A DNA stretch of 64,000 nt from Murinocardiopsis flavida (GCF_003014485.1 NZ_PYGA01000009.1:62001-126000), one strand, 5' to 3'; numbered from the stretch's first letter, positions 24,278-34,172 are shown. The notes: generated by a model not told the origin, from the letters alone. Made by a program: numbers and translations.

Positions 24278-26002
24278 GTGAAAAGGCGTGAGCAGAGCCA
24301 GACCGAGCAGCTTCGCAAGGCGCTGACCGAGCGCGAAGCCCAGCTCCAGGAGGCCCAGGCGCGCCTGGCCGCCCTGGAGGGATCGACGTCGCTCCAGGTG
24401 GGCCGGGCGCTGACCGCGGCGGCGAAGCGTCCGGGCCGCGGCCTCGTGCGGCTGCCCCGCGACCTGATCCGGCTGTGGCGGGGCAGCAACCGCACCGCCC
24501 ACACCGCCAAGCGCCGCCGCAGCGCCGAACCGGTGCGCTCCTACGACGCCGAGCGCCAGGAGGCGCGGCTGCTCGCCGGGTCGGCGGGGCCCCGCGACGG
24601 GCGGCTGGTCGTCGCGGGCGTCCTGTCGCCCGAGGCGCGCGCCGCCGTCGAGCCGTACGTGCGCGTCGTCCCGCTGCGGCCGCACGACGCGCAGGTCGTC
24701 TTCGAGTCGGTGGACGCCGACCTGCTCCTCGTCACCGCGTCGGCCGCCGCGCCGGGCACCGCATGGGCGCACGTGGGCGACCCCGCTGCCGCCGACCGCA
24801 CCCGCGCCCTCCGCTGGATCGTGGACGCCGCCGCGGGGCGCGGCATCCCCTCGGTCCTCGTCGCCGACGCCCCGGCGCCCCCGGCCCTCGCGGGCCTGGG
24901 CTACGACCTGGTCGACGACGGCGACCTCGGCATCCCGCTGCACCGGTTCAACCCGGTCGCGGCCGAGCCCGAGCGCGCGGCCGAGCCCGTGCACGCCCCG
25001 TCGGACGCCCCGGCGAGCCCCGCCGTCACCGCCCTGCTCACCGCGCTGGGCGCCGACGCCCCCCGCAGCGAGAAGCCCGGGTGGGACGCACTGCCCGACC
25101 TGCTGCGCGGCTCCGCCGCCGTGGTCGGCGACGACACCGCGCGCGCCGAGCAGGCCCTGGTGTGCGGGGCGCGGACGCTGCTCCTCGCGCCCGCGGCCGA
25201 CACCGGGTACCCCTCCGGTGTGCTGCGCACGGTCCCCCCGGCCCGCGGGGGGAGAGCCGAACCGCTGCGCGCCGGGCTCGACGCCGTCCGCGACGACGGG
25301 CAGCTCACCCCCGAGGAACTGCGCACCGCGCTGCGCACCATCTTCCTGACCAGGGCCGTGCCGGTGCGCCTCGCCGAACTCCTCGGCCGCGTCGCCCTCG
25401 CACCCGGCCCGGTGTCGGACGCCGACCCGCTCGCGGGACGCCGGGTGGCGCTGCTCGCCGTCCCCACGGAGGACACCGCCTCACTGGCGCTGGCCGACGA
25501 CGTGCTCCGCCAGGAGCACCCGCCCGCCGAACTGGTCGTCCCCGAGGAGGCGGCCCGCTTCGCCGGCGTCGAACGCCTGCGCTCGCACGGCCTGCCGGTC
25601 CGGCTCGTCCCGGGCGCGGCCCTGCGCGCGGCCCCGGCCCCGGACGACTGGGCGGCGCTCGCGAACGCCGCCGAGGCGCCATGGGCCGCGCTGTGGCGCG
25701 AACCGCGCGGCCCCGGGTTCCTCGCCGACCTGCTATGCGCCGCGGAGTGCTCCGGCGCCGACGCCGTCGGCCCGCCCTTCTCCTCGTTCGACGCCCGGCC
25801 CGGCGACACGGACGTGGACTGGGACTCCGCCGGCCAGGACTACGTGTTCGCCGGTGTGATCCGCCCCGAACTGGCCCGCAGCACACTCGTGCGGCGCGCC
25901 CTGCACCCTGAGATCTGGAACCGGCACGGCGCCCGGCTGCTCGCACTCGCCGCGCAACCCCACACGGTTGCGCCGCACTCGGCCTCTAAGGGGAATTCGT
26001 GA
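24278..26002 (+). CDS. unknown large protein with N-terminal coiled coil, coupled to a glycosyltransferase
   Basis: A 574-residue protein that I cannot assign. Residues 1-35 form a coiled coil (REQSQTEQLRKALTEREAQL), followed by LEGSTSLQVGRALTAAAKRP and an Arg-rich helix; such a lead-in is common in large actinobacterial glycosyltransferases of teichoic and capsular polymers. The rest is Ala/Pro/Asp-rich with alternating alpha/beta character (RRVALLAVPTEDTASLALAD). No DXD or donor motif is obvious. GTG start, ending GTGA in overlap with the next gene; the two proteins probably work together. It could be a decayed or highly diverged transferase. Confidence 0.7.
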   Translation: MKRREQSQTEQLRKALTEREAQLQEAQARLAALEGSTSLQVGRALTAAAKRPGRGLVRLPRDLIRLWRGSNRTAHTAKRRRSAEPVRSYDAERQEARLLAGSAGPRDGRLVVAGVLSPEARAAVEPYVRVVPLRPHDAQVVFESVDADLLLVTASAAAPGTAWAHVGDPAAADRTRALRWIVDAAAGRGIPSVLVADAPAPPALAGLGYDLVDDGDLGIPLHRFNPVAAEPERAAEPVHAPSDAPASPAVTALLTALGADAPRSEKPGWDALPDLLRGSAAVVGDDTARAEQALVCGARTLLLAPAADTGYPSGVLRTVPPARGGRAEPLRAGLDAVRDDGQLTPEELRTALRTIFLTRAVPVRLAELLGRVALAPGPVSDADPLAGRRVALLAVPTEDTASLALADDVLRQEHPPAELVVPEEAARFAGVERLRSHGLPVRLVPGAALRAAPAPDDWAALANAAEAPWAALWREPRGPGFLADLLCAAECSGADAVGPPFSSFDARPGDTDVDWDSAGQDYVFAGVIRPELARSTLVRRALHPEIWNRHGARLLALAAQPHTVAPHSASKGNS

Positions 26003-28203
26003 CCAAGCGCGCACTCGTCTACGGCGATGTGGATCTGAACATCATCGACGGGTCGGCGATCTGGGCGCAGTCGATGACCCAGGCGCTGGCCGCGGCCGGC
26101 TGCGAGACCACACTGCTGCTCAAGGCGCCCGTCCGCACCGACCGCCTGGTGGCGCCGCTCACCGGCGTCCCCGGTGTCACCGTGCGCCGCCCGCACGAAG
26201 AGGGCCTGGTCCGCGGCGACCGGCAGCGCAACCTCGACCCCGAGCAGGCCGTCGAGCTGATCACCCGGTTGGACGCCGAATGGCGCTTCGACCTGATCGT
26301 GGTGCGCGGCAAGGCGCTGGCGACCGTCGCCGCGCACAGCGAAGCCCTGGCCGGGCGGCTGTGGACCTACCTGACCGACGTCCCGCAGAACGTCACCGAC
26401 CTGACCGCGACCGCCGTGTCCGAACTGACCGACATCGCGGTGGCGTCGCGGTTCCTGCTCTGCCAGACCGAGGAGCTCCGCGGCTTCCTCGAGTCGTCGG
26501 TCCCCGCCGCGTGCGGGAAGAGCGTGCTGTTCCCGCCCACGGTGGTGCTGCCCGAGGGTGTCCAGGCCGGCGGCGAACCGCACGGGTCGCTGCGCCTCGT
26601 CTACACCGGCAAGTTCGCGCCGCGGTGGAACACCCTGGAGATGACCGAACTCCCCGCCGAACTGGAACGGCGCGGGGTCGCCGCCGAACTCCACATGATC
26701 GGCGACAAGATCCACCGCGACTCCGCCGACTGGGCCAAGCGCATGGGCCGGGCGCTGGAGGAGGCCCCCGGGGTCGTCCACCACGGCGGGCAGCCGCGCG
26801 CCGAGGCCCTGCGCAAGTCGGCGACCTGCGACATCGGACTGTCCTGGCGCGACCCCGAACTCGACGCCAGCCTGGAGCTGTCGACGAAGGTGCTGGAGCT
26901 GGGCGCGCTCGGCCTGCCCGTCGTCCTCAACCGCACCCCCATGCACGAGAACCTGCTGGGCGCCGACTACCCGCTGTTCGCCGGCGCCGACGTCGCATCC
27001 GTGGCCGACGCCTGCGAACTCGCCGCCGACCCCGGCGTCTACGCCCTCGCGGCGAAGCGCTGCCAGGACGCCGCCGCGGCGTACACACTGGAGCGGGCCG
27101 CCGGGCGCCTCCGCGACTGCCTGGACCTCGCCCTGCCGGCCGCGCCGGCGGGGGCCGACCCCCGGCGTCCCCTGAAGGTCGTCATCGCAGGTCACGACCT
27201 GAAGTTCTTCACCCGCCTCGCCGACCACCTCATGTCGCTCCCCGGCCTGGAGGTCCGCCTGGACGAGTGGGAGGGGCTGCGCACCCACGACCAGTACCGC
27301 AGCCGCGAACTCGCCGCATGGGCCGACGTGGTCATCTGCGAATGGTGCGGGCCCAACGCGCTGTTCTACGCCAAGCACAAGCGCGCCGGCCAGCGGCTGG
27401 TCGTCCGGTTGCACCGGTTCGAGCTGTACGCGGAGTGGCCGCGCAAGCTCGACATCGACAAGGTCGACGCCGTGGTCTGCGTCAGCCCCTACTACGCCGA
27501 CCTCACCAGGGAGAAGGCCGGGTGGCCGGCCGACAAGGTCGTGGTGCTCCCCAACTGGGTCGACGACGCCCAGCTGGCCCGCCCCAAACTGCCCGGCGCC
27601 GAGTTCACACTCGGCATGATCGGCATCGCCCCGTCGCGCAAGCGCATCGACCGCGGCCTCGACGTCCTGGCGGAGCTGCGCCGCCGCGACCCCCGCTACA
27701 CGCTCGCCGTGAAGAGCAAGCAGCCGTGGGACTACTGGTGGATCTGGAACCGGCCGGAGGAGCGCGCGTACTACGAGCGCACCTACCGCCGCATCCAGCG
27801 CAGCGAACTGCTCGCCGAAGGCGTCGTGTTCGACCCGTTCGGCCCCGACGTCGCCACGTGGCTGCGCAGGGTCGGGTTCATGCTGTCGACCAGCGACGAC
27901 GAGAGCTTCCACCTGGCGCCGGCGGAATGCTCCGCGTCGGGCGGGGTGCCCGCGGTCCTCGCCTGGCCCGGCGCCGACACGATCTACTCGCGGCGCTGGG
28001 TCCACGACGACGTCGAGGCGATGGCCGACGCGATCCACGGCATCGTCGCCGAGGGGCGGTTCGACGCCGCGCGCAGCGCGGCCCGCGCCGAGATCGTCGA
28101 CGCGTACGCGCTGCGGCGCGTGTGCGAGATGTGGACCGCCCTGGTGGTCCGCGGTGAGAAGCCCGAGCAGGCCGCGCGTCCCGGCCAGGTCGCCAACGCC
28201 TGA
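25999..28203 (+). CDS. double-domain GT4-like glycosyltransferase
   Basis: A 734-residue protein with two GT-B-like halves. The first half starts KRALVYGDVDLNIIDGSAIW and has RLVYTGKFAPRWNTLEM and STKVLELGALGLPVVLNRTP. The second half restarts at LKVVIAGHDLKFFTRLADHL, with VVLPNWVDDAQL, LGMIGIAPSRKRIDRGLDVL and a degenerate donor site (TSDDESFHLAPAECSASGGV). Tandem transferase domains are typical of enzymes that add repeating units to a surface polymer. The GTG start overlaps the upstream stop by four bases. A strong terminator follows. Confidence 0.82.
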   Translation: MTKRALVYGDVDLNIIDGSAIWAQSMTQALAAAGCETTLLLKAPVRTDRLVAPLTGVPGVTVRRPHEEGLVRGDRQRNLDPEQAVELITRLDAEWRFDLIVVRGKALATVAAHSEALAGRLWTYLTDVPQNVTDLTATAVSELTDIAVASRFLLCQTEELRGFLESSVPAACGKSVLFPPTVVLPEGVQAGGEPHGSLRLVYTGKFAPRWNTLEMTELPAELERRGVAAELHMIGDKIHRDSADWAKRMGRALEEAPGVVHHGGQPRAEALRKSATCDIGLSWRDPELDASLELSTKVLELGALGLPVVLNRTPMHENLLGADYPLFAGADVASVADACELAADPGVYALAAKRCQDAAAAYTLERAAGRLRDCLDLALPAAPAGADPRRPLKVVIAGHDLKFFTRLADHLMSLPGLEVRLDEWEGLRTHDQYRSRELAAWADVVICEWCGPNALFYAKHKRAGQRLVVRLHRFELYAEWPRKLDIDKVDAVVCVSPYYADLTREKAGWPADKVVVLPNWVDDAQLARPKLPGAEFTLGMIGIAPSRKRIDRGLDVLAELRRRDPRYTLAVKSKQPWDYWWIWNRPEERAYYERTYRRIQRSELLAEGVVFDPFGPDVATWLRRVGFMLSTSDDESFHLAPAECSASGGVPAVLAWPGADTIYSRRWVHDDVEAMADAIHGIVAEGRFDAARSAARAEIVDAYALRRVCEMWTALVVRGEKPEQAARPGQVANA

Positions 28204-28210
28204 GGGCAGG

Positions 28211-28243
28211 GTCCCCCCGCGCCGTGCGGCGGCGCGGGGGGAC
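28211..28243. terminator. bidirectional terminator between convergent genes
   Basis: A perfect 13-bp stem (28211-28223 with 28231-28243) and a 7-base loop, placed exactly between the stop of the double glycosyltransferase (28203) and the stop of the LCP gene (28244). Confidence 0.8.
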
Positions 28244-29716
28244 TCAGCAGGCGTTCTTGGCGTCGGCGGCCGTGGTGCCGTCCGGGGTGGCGCCCCCGCC
28301 GCCGCTGTCGCCGCCGCTGTCGCCCGACAGGCCCTTCCAGTCGGCGGCCATGACCAGGCGCACCGTGGAGTCGAGCGCCGGGTCGGCCGCGACCTTCGCG
28401 TTCTCCAGGGTGTCCGCCAGGGCCTTCGCGTGCCCCTTCTTGCCCTCGCCGTAGTAGACGGTGGTCTCGGCCGGGACCTCCCCCTGCGGGTTGCCGCTCC
28501 CGGCGACCTGGAAGTCCTTGCCGCCGAGCAGCTCGGCGACCTGGGTGCCCAGGCCGGGGGTACCGGTGCCGTTGATGACCTCCACGGAGACGTCGCCCGG
28601 CGGCACAGCGGGCGCGTCGTCCTTCTTCGCGCCGCCGCCCCCGCCCTTCTTGTCGCCCTTGTCGCCCTTGCCCTTGCCGGGCAGGGAGTCGGCGTCCTTC
28701 GCGATGGCCTTGAACAGCTCACCCGCCGCGGGTTCCGACCACGCCACCCGGTTGGGGTCGGCCGGGTGGGCGCCGTTGGGCACCGTCACGAACTCGATGT
28801 TCTCCAGGTCGACCTCGCGCATCGCGATGGCGATGTCCATCATCGTGTCGACGGTCAGCTCCTCGTCGACCGTGATGGAGTCGGTGACCGCGCCGAGGAA
28901 GCCCCGCAGGTTGCTCGGGCTGGTGAGGATGTCGCTGCTCATGACCTTCTTGAGCATGGCGCCCATGAACTCCTGCTGCCGCTCGATGCGGCCGAGGTCG
29001 GTGCCGTCGCCCTGGGAGTAGCGGGACCGGACGAAGGCCAGCGACTGCTCGCCGTTCAGGCGCTGCTCGCCGGCTTTCAGGTTGAGCTTCGCCTTCTTGT
29101 CCTGCAACGGCTTGGGGATGCACATGTCGACCCCGCCGAGGGAGTCGACCATGCCCTTGAACCCGCCGAAGTCGACGCTGACGAAGTGGTCGATGTGGAT
29201 GCCGGTGAGCTTCTCGACGGTCTTCCACAGGCACTCCACGCCGCCCAGGCTCATGGTGTCGCCGATCATGCCCGAGTGCGGGGCATAGCCGGGCTTGTCG
29301 CCGACCTTGCGGCACGCGGGGAGCTCCAGCATGGTGTCGCGCGGCAGGTTGACCATGATGGCGCCCTGGCGGCCGGGCGAGATGTGCGCGATGACGAGGG
29401 TGTCGGGCCGTTCGCCTTCGGCGGCGCCGTACTTGGCGTTCTCGCCGGTGCGGACGTCGGACCCGACGAGCATCAGGTTCATCGCGCCCTCGATCTTGCC
29501 GGGGCGGTCGCCGAATTCGCCGAACTCGACGTCTTCGGTGGTGATGTTGCCGGTGAGGTCCCAGTAGAAGCCGTACCCGCCGAGGCTGCCGGCGATCACC
29601 GCGGCGGTCGTGGCGATGGCGGCCCAGGCCCCGAGCCCCAGGCGCCCTTCGCGGCGTGCGCGCGGGGTGCGCTGGGAGGCTGTGGAACGCGCGGACCGGG
29701 AACGACGGGAAGCCAT
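28244..29716 (-). CDS. LytR-CpsA-Psr (LCP) family ligase with LytR_C domain
   Basis: A 490-residue membrane protein with a basic N-tail, one helix near 30-52, an LCP domain (NLMLVGSDVRTGENA, RPDTLVIAHISP, VNLPRDTMLELPAC, LAFVRSRYSQGDGTDLGRIE) and a Gly/Lys-rich linker before LytR_C (VEVINGTGTPGLG). Cys residues in ELPACR and VECLWK may form a disulphide outside the cell. The ATG at 29716 is used (AGGCAGG upstream); the longer upstream frame is unlike the family. It is closely related to the next LCP gene, showing a tandem duplication. Confidence 0.92.
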   Translation of the reverse strand: MASRRSRSARSTASQRTPRARREGRLGLGAWAAIATTAAVIAGSLGGYGFYWDLTGNITTEDVEFGEFGDRPGKIEGAMNLMLVGSDVRTGENAKYGAAEGERPDTLVIAHISPGRQGAIMVNLPRDTMLELPACRKVGDKPGYAPHSGMIGDTMSLGGVECLWKTVEKLTGIHIDHFVSVDFGGFKGMVDSLGGVDMCIPKPLQDKKAKLNLKAGEQRLNGEQSLAFVRSRYSQGDGTDLGRIERQQEFMGAMLKKVMSSDILTSPSNLRGFLGAVTDSITVDEELTVDTMMDIAIAMREVDLENIEFVTVPNGAHPADPNRVAWSEPAAGELFKAIAKDADSLPGKGKGDKGDKKGGGGGAKKDDAPAVPPGDVSVEVINGTGTPGLGTQVAELLGGKDFQVAGSGNPQGEVPAETTVYYGEGKKGHAKALADTLENAKVAADPALDSTVRLVMAADWKGLSGDSGGDSGGGGATPDGTTAADAKNAC

Positions 29717-29852
29717 GGCCTGCCTATGCGGTTGGGCGGATCGAGAGGGGAGCGCGCGGCAGCGGGGAGCGCACGGCGAAGCAGCGGCGTTTCGCCGTGA
29801 ATGACCACGAGATCGCCGGTTTCCGGCTCGATGCACATTAGTCCACCCGGTG

Positions 29853-29920
29853 GGCCGGTGCCAGCCCGGGCGGAGCGGCACCGCCCTGGGGGCCGGTGCC
29901 ATCGCGGGCGGAGCAGCACC
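29853..29920. repeat. two 30-bp direct repeats between LCP genes
   Basis: 29853-29882 and 29891-29920 agree at about 27 of 30 bases (GGCCGGTGCCA/T..CGGGCGGAGC.GCACC). They lie between the stop of one LCP gene and the leader of the next, and may be a duplicated terminator or binding site. Confidence 0.6.
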
Positions 29921-29942
29921 CGGGACGGCACCGGCCGGGCGG

Positions 29943-31379
29943 TCAGCCGCAGGCGTCCTTGGCGTCGGCGGCGGTCTTGCCCTTCGCGGAGTCGGGGACG
30001 CCGCCGCCCTGCCCGCCGTCCATGCCGTCCCAGTCGCCGGCGATGACCAGCTGCACGGTCGTGCCCAGCGCCGGGTTCTCCTCGACCTTGGCGTCCTTCG
30101 CCGAGGCGGCGACGGTCTTGGCGTGCTCCTTCTGGCCCGGGCCGTAGTACACGGTGGTGGTGGAGGGCACCTCGCCGTTGGGGTTGCCGGTGCCGGCGAC
30201 GGAGAACCCCTCGCCGCCGAGCTTCTCCGAGACCTCGTTGGCGAGCCCTGACACCTCGGTGCCGTTGACGACCTCGACCGTCACCTGCTCGGCCGGGACG
30301 GTGGGCTTCTCGGACTTGCCGCCGCCTCCACCGCCGCCCCCCTTCTTGCCCTCGCCGCCCTTCTTCTCGCCCGCGTCGATCTTGGTGTCCTCGGCGACGG
30401 CCTTGAAGAGCTGTCCGGCGTCGGGCTCGGTCCAGGCGATGCGGTTGGGGTCGGCGGGGTCGGGCCCGTTGGGCACGGTGACGAACTTGATCTGGCCCAT
30501 GTCGACCTCGCGCATGGCGATCGACAGGTCGGTCATCTTGGTCAGGGTGAGTTCGTCATCGGTGGTGATGGTGTCGGCCGTGGACTTCAGGAAGCCGTAC
30601 AGGTTGGTGGGGCTCTGCATGGTGTCGCCGCTCATGACCTTCTTGAGCATGGCGCCCATGAACTCCTGCTGCCGGTCGATGCGGCTGATGTCGCTGCCGT
30701 CGCCCTGGCCGTAGCGGGACCGCACGTAGCCGAGCGCCTCCTCGCCGCTGAGGGTCTGGCGGCCCGCTCCGAGCTTCAGGTGCGCCTTGTCGTCGTCGAT
30801 GGGCTCGGGGATGCACATGTCGACCCCGTCGATGGAGTCGACGATGTCCTTGAACCCGGTGAAGTCGATGCTGACGAAATGGTCGATGTGGATGCCGGTG
30901 AGCTGTTCGACGGCCTTCCACTGGCAGGGCACCCCGCCGAGGCTCATCGCGGAGTTGATCATCCCGCGCTGGGCCTGCATGCCGGGCTTGTCGTCGGCGG
31001 GTTCGCAGGCCGGGAGGTCCACCACGGAGTCGCGCGGCAGGTTGATCAGCGTCGCGCCGTCCTGGTTGGGGGAGATGTGCGCGATGACGAGGGAGTCGGG
31101 GCGCTCGCCCTCGGACTTGCCGTAGTTGCCGTTGTCGCCGCTGCGGACGTCGGAGCCGATGAGCATGATGTTCACCGCGCCCTCGACCTTGCTGGGCCGG
31201 TCGCCGAAGGCGTCGGTGTCGACGCTCTCCTGGCTGAGGTTGCCGTAGACGTCCAGGTAGCCGGCGTACGCGGTCAGGCTGCCGCTGATCACGAGCGCCG
31301 TTGTGAGGACCGCGCCCCAGGCGCCCCGGCTCAGCCGGGATCGGAGGGGTTTTCTGGCATTCGAGCGGTTTCTGGGCAT
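29943..31379 (-). CDS. LytR-CpsA-Psr (LCP) family ligase with LytR_C domain
   Basis: A 478-residue protein with a short basic tail, one helix near 22-42, an LCP core (NIMLIGSDVRSGDNG, RPDSLVIAHISP, INLPRDSVVDLPAC, VRSRYGQGDGSDISRIDRQQ) and a Lys/Gly-rich linker to LytR_C (VEVVNGTEVSGLA). It is almost collinear with the downstream LCP gene. The order TIGR03089-like gene then LCP gene resembles Rv3268/Rv3267 of Mycobacterium tuberculosis, where the LCP protein takes part in wall polymer attachment. The ATG has no clear ribosome site. Confidence 0.93.
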   Translation of the reverse strand: MPRNRSNARKPLRSRLSRGAWGAVLTTALVISGSLTAYAGYLDVYGNLSQESVDTDAFGDRPSKVEGAVNIMLIGSDVRSGDNGNYGKSEGERPDSLVIAHISPNQDGATLINLPRDSVVDLPACEPADDKPGMQAQRGMINSAMSLGGVPCQWKAVEQLTGIHIDHFVSIDFTGFKDIVDSIDGVDMCIPEPIDDDKAHLKLGAGRQTLSGEEALGYVRSRYGQGDGSDISRIDRQQEFMGAMLKKVMSGDTMQSPTNLYGFLKSTADTITTDDELTLTKMTDLSIAMREVDMGQIKFVTVPNGPDPADPNRIAWTEPDAGQLFKAVAEDTKIDAGEKKGGEGKKGGGGGGGGKSEKPTVPAEQVTVEVVNGTEVSGLANEVSEKLGGEGFSVAGTGNPNGEVPSTTTVYYGPGQKEHAKTVAASAKDAKVEENPALGTTVQLVIAGDWDGMDGGQGGGVPDSAKGKTAADAKDACG

Positions 31380-31405
31380 CGCGCACCAAATAGGGGGTCA
31401 GGTGT

Positions 31406-32212
31406 TCAGGTCAACGAACGGATGGGGCCCGCCGCAATGAGGGGTTCGGGCAGAGCGCCGGCGATCGCCGTGACACGCTCCATGCCGAGTCGTGATTGCA
31501 GAGTAGCCGAATCGATATCGGGACTGAGCATCAGCGCAGCCGAACCGTGCAGCGCGGCGACGAAATGGGCGAGTCCGGGGCCGAGTGGGGCGACCGAATC
31601 GGATCCGGTTGTGATGATGGCCACACGATCGGTCGCGGTCAGCCGCCATTCGGCGGCCTTCTCCGTTGCGAGCGCCACCAGTTCGGCACCCGAGCGCGTG
31701 CCGGCCCCGGGTTCTTCGAGCGCGACGGCAGAGGGGTCGGCCGGTGCCGTCGGGCGGAAGAGGTCGCCGTGGCCGCGGACCTCCACGGCGTAGTCGACGG
31801 CGGCGGACGGGAGGTCGGCCATCGGCGCGCCGAGCGGGTGCAGCGAAGCGCCGACGACCTCGTTCGCCCCGGTGTCAAGGGCGGCGCCGATACGGGCGGC
31901 GTCGGCGACCGCGACGTCGGCCTCGGGGACCGCGTCGCCCTCGACCAGCACGGGGACCGTGCCGGTCGACCAGCACGCCACCAGCCACACCAGGGTCTGC
32001 CAGTGCACGGGAAGCGCGAGGGCCACCCGGTCGCCCGGCTGGGTCGCGAACCCGTCGACCAGCATGTTCGAGGTCTTCGCCACCCAGTTGCCGAACGTGG
32101 CGTAGGACAGTTCGACCCTGCCCCCACTCTCGTGGTCGTACGCCGTGATGAACGGCCGCACGGGGTCGGCCGCCGCGGCCGAACGCCAGAGGTCGGCGGG
32201 GGTAGCCGGCAC
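31406..32212 (-). CDS. TIGR03089-like protein (AMP-binding-related)
   Basis: A 268-residue protein. The N-terminus (TPADLWRSAAAADPVRPFIT, SYATFGNWVAKTSNMLVDGF, GDRVALALPVHWQTLVWLVA) resembles the first domain of acyl-CoA synthetases and matches the actinobacterial TIGR03089 family. The AMP-binding P-loop and the C-terminal domain of true synthetases are absent, so catalysis is doubtful. The GTG at 32212 has AAAGGG upstream. The LCP gene follows 26 bases later on the same strand. It is transcribed away from a Ser/Thr kinase gene. Confidence 0.8.
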   Translation of the reverse strand: MPATPADLWRSAAAADPVRPFITAYDHESGGRVELSYATFGNWVAKTSNMLVDGFATQPGDRVALALPVHWQTLVWLVACWSTGTVPVLVEGDAVPEADVAVADAARIGAALDTGANEVVGASLHPLGAPMADLPSAAVDYAVEVRGHGDLFRPTAPADPSAVALEEPGAGTRSGAELVALATEKAAEWRLTATDRVAIITTGSDSVAPLGPGLAHFVAALHGSAALMLSPDIDSATLQSRLGMERVTAIAGALPEPLIAAGPIRSLT

Positions 32213-32433
32213 GGATGCGCCCTTTCGGTCGGTGGAACCCGGAAACCGCTGTGGCCGTCGGATGGGGGGAGCGGACCGGCATATGCTACTTGCCGGTGCG
32301 TCGAGGAGACGACACGGCCGGTCGCCGACCGTCACACTACGGTCACCGACGGGACCCGTGTTCCGCGCCCGCGCCAACGGCGCCCGTGCCTCCCCTCATG
32401 CCCTTTCGACCCCCATCGCAAAGGACAGCAACG

Positions 32434-33906
32434 ATGAGCGCCCTCGCGCCGCTGCATGACACCGACCCCGTCTCGCTGGGCGGGTACCGCCTGTCCGGTC
32501 GCTTGGGCGAGGGCGGCCAGGGCACCGTCTACCTGGGCCGGGCACCCGACGGCACCGAAGCCGCGATCAAGACCCTCAACGGCGCGGGCATGGACGACCC
32601 CGAGACCCGGCGGCGGTTCGTGCGCGAGGCCGACGCGGCGCGGCAGGTGGCGTCGTTCTGCACGGCGGCGGTGCTGGCGGCGGACTTCGAGGCGGAGCCG
32701 CCGTTCATTGTGAGCGAGTTCGTGGCGGGGCTGTCGCTGAAGCAGCAGGTCGAGGCGCACGGCGTGCTGGCCGGCGGGGATCTGAGCCGGCTGGCCGTCG
32801 CGACGGCGACCGCGCTGGTGGCGATCCACGAGGCGGGGATCGTGCACCGCGACCTGAAACCGGCGAACGTGCTGCTGGGCCAGGGCGGGGCGCGGGTGAT
32901 CGACTTCGGGATCGCCCAGGACACCCGGGGTGCGGGCACCCTGACGAACTCCACGATCGGCACTCCGGCGTTCATGGCGCCGGAGCAGATCTCCGGTGAC
33001 CCGGTGTCTCCGGCGACGGACGTGTTCGCGTGGGGCGCGGTGCTCGTCTTCGCCGCCACCGGCGGGTCGCCGTTCCAAGGGGCGACGGTGCCGATGATCC
33101 TGCACCAGGTGCTCAGCGCCGAGCCCGACGTGAGCGGGGTGCCCGAGCCCTTGCGGGGACTGGTGGCCGCCGCACTCGCCAAGGACCCGGCGGCGCGCCC
33201 GTCCTCGGTGGACGTGCTGATGGCGCTGCTGGGCCGCAAAGAGCGCCCCGCCGGACACGAGGGGGTGACCGCCGTCCTGCGCGACGCCCGGGCGACGGTC
33301 ACGGGCCCGGGAGAACCCGGCGGGCCGACGCTGCCGTGGGCGGGCGCCACCACGGTGGTGGCGCCCCCGGCCCGCCGCGCGACCCCGGGCCGATGGGTAC
33401 TGGGGGCAGGGGCCGCGGTCCTCGTGCTCGCCCTCGTGGTCGGCGCCGTCCTCCTCGGCCGGTACCTCGGCGCAGAAGACGGAGCCCCCGCCGCCGACGG
33501 GCCCTCATCCGCTGACGGCGGCTCCGCCGGTGCGGACGGCGAGGTCTCGACACCCCCCGACATCCCGAGATTCACCGAGGAGCAGGCGGGGTCGTGGGAA
33601 GGGGTCGATGACAACGGCGAACTGGTCGAGCTGAGCACCACGGCCGGTGAGCGCATCGGCCGGTTGGCCTACCCCGAATCGGAGTACGCGCAGTACTGCG
33701 ACGCTCCGGTGAAGCTCACCGGTCCGATCGACCGCGGCTACCACGCGGCGGTCTCCCTCAGCGAGCTGTGCCTGGGCGGCATGCTGTCGGCCAAGAGCAG
33801 CGAGGTGTACTTCGACGGCGCGGCGGTGACGATCGACCTCTACGACACCAAGAGGCCAGAGGGCGACCCGGTACAGCAGCTCCGGCTCAAGCGGTCCGAC
33901 GGCTGA
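32434..33906 (+). CDS. membrane Ser/Thr protein kinase (PknB-like fold)
   Basis: A 490-residue kinase. Gly loop GEGGQG (25-30), Lys46, HRD 138-140 in HRDLKPANVLL, DFG 157-159 and APE 182-184 are all present, so it should be active. A Pro-rich linker, one helix at about 322-346 and an outside domain of about 145 residues with two Cys follow; the outside domain shows no PASTA repeats. It probably senses an envelope signal. The ATG at 32434 follows AAGGAC. The gene is divergent from the TIGR03089-like/LCP unit. Confidence 0.93.
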   Translation: MSALAPLHDTDPVSLGGYRLSGRLGEGGQGTVYLGRAPDGTEAAIKTLNGAGMDDPETRRRFVREADAARQVASFCTAAVLAADFEAEPPFIVSEFVAGLSLKQQVEAHGVLAGGDLSRLAVATATALVAIHEAGIVHRDLKPANVLLGQGGARVIDFGIAQDTRGAGTLTNSTIGTPAFMAPEQISGDPVSPATDVFAWGAVLVFAATGGSPFQGATVPMILHQVLSAEPDVSGVPEPLRGLVAAALAKDPAARPSSVDVLMALLGRKERPAGHEGVTAVLRDARATVTGPGEPGGPTLPWAGATTVVAPPARRATPGRWVLGAGAAVLVLALVVGAVLLGRYLGAEDGAPAADGPSSADGGSAGADGEVSTPPDIPRFTEEQAGSWEGVDDNGELVELSTTAGERIGRLAYPESEYAQYCDAPVKLTGPIDRGYHAAVSLSELCLGGMLSAKSSEVYFDGAAVTIDLYDTKRPEGDPVQQLRLKRSDG

Positions 33907-34172
33907 TCTCCGCCCCCGCGGCCCGTCCCGGACGGTGATCGACGCGGACGGCCCCGGCACCCTCGGAGTCCGGCTCGCCACCGACGAGGACGCGGGCGGC
34001 GGGCGGACCGGCACGATCGCCATGCGGCGCACGCCCGCCTCCCGGCAGTGCTTCGGCACGTCCGTCCGGCGGCCTTGCCGCTGTGCCGCGGACCGAACGG
34101 AGCGGCGGGGTCGGGGTCGGGCTCTCGGTGGGTGACGCTGTGCCAACGTGCCGACCGCCTGTGTGAACTGGC

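Noticed and set aside
25840-28722. A 960-codon open frame on the minus strand
   Set aside because: It is antisense to the double glycosyltransferase gene, with Gly/Val/Arg-rich composition and no domain.
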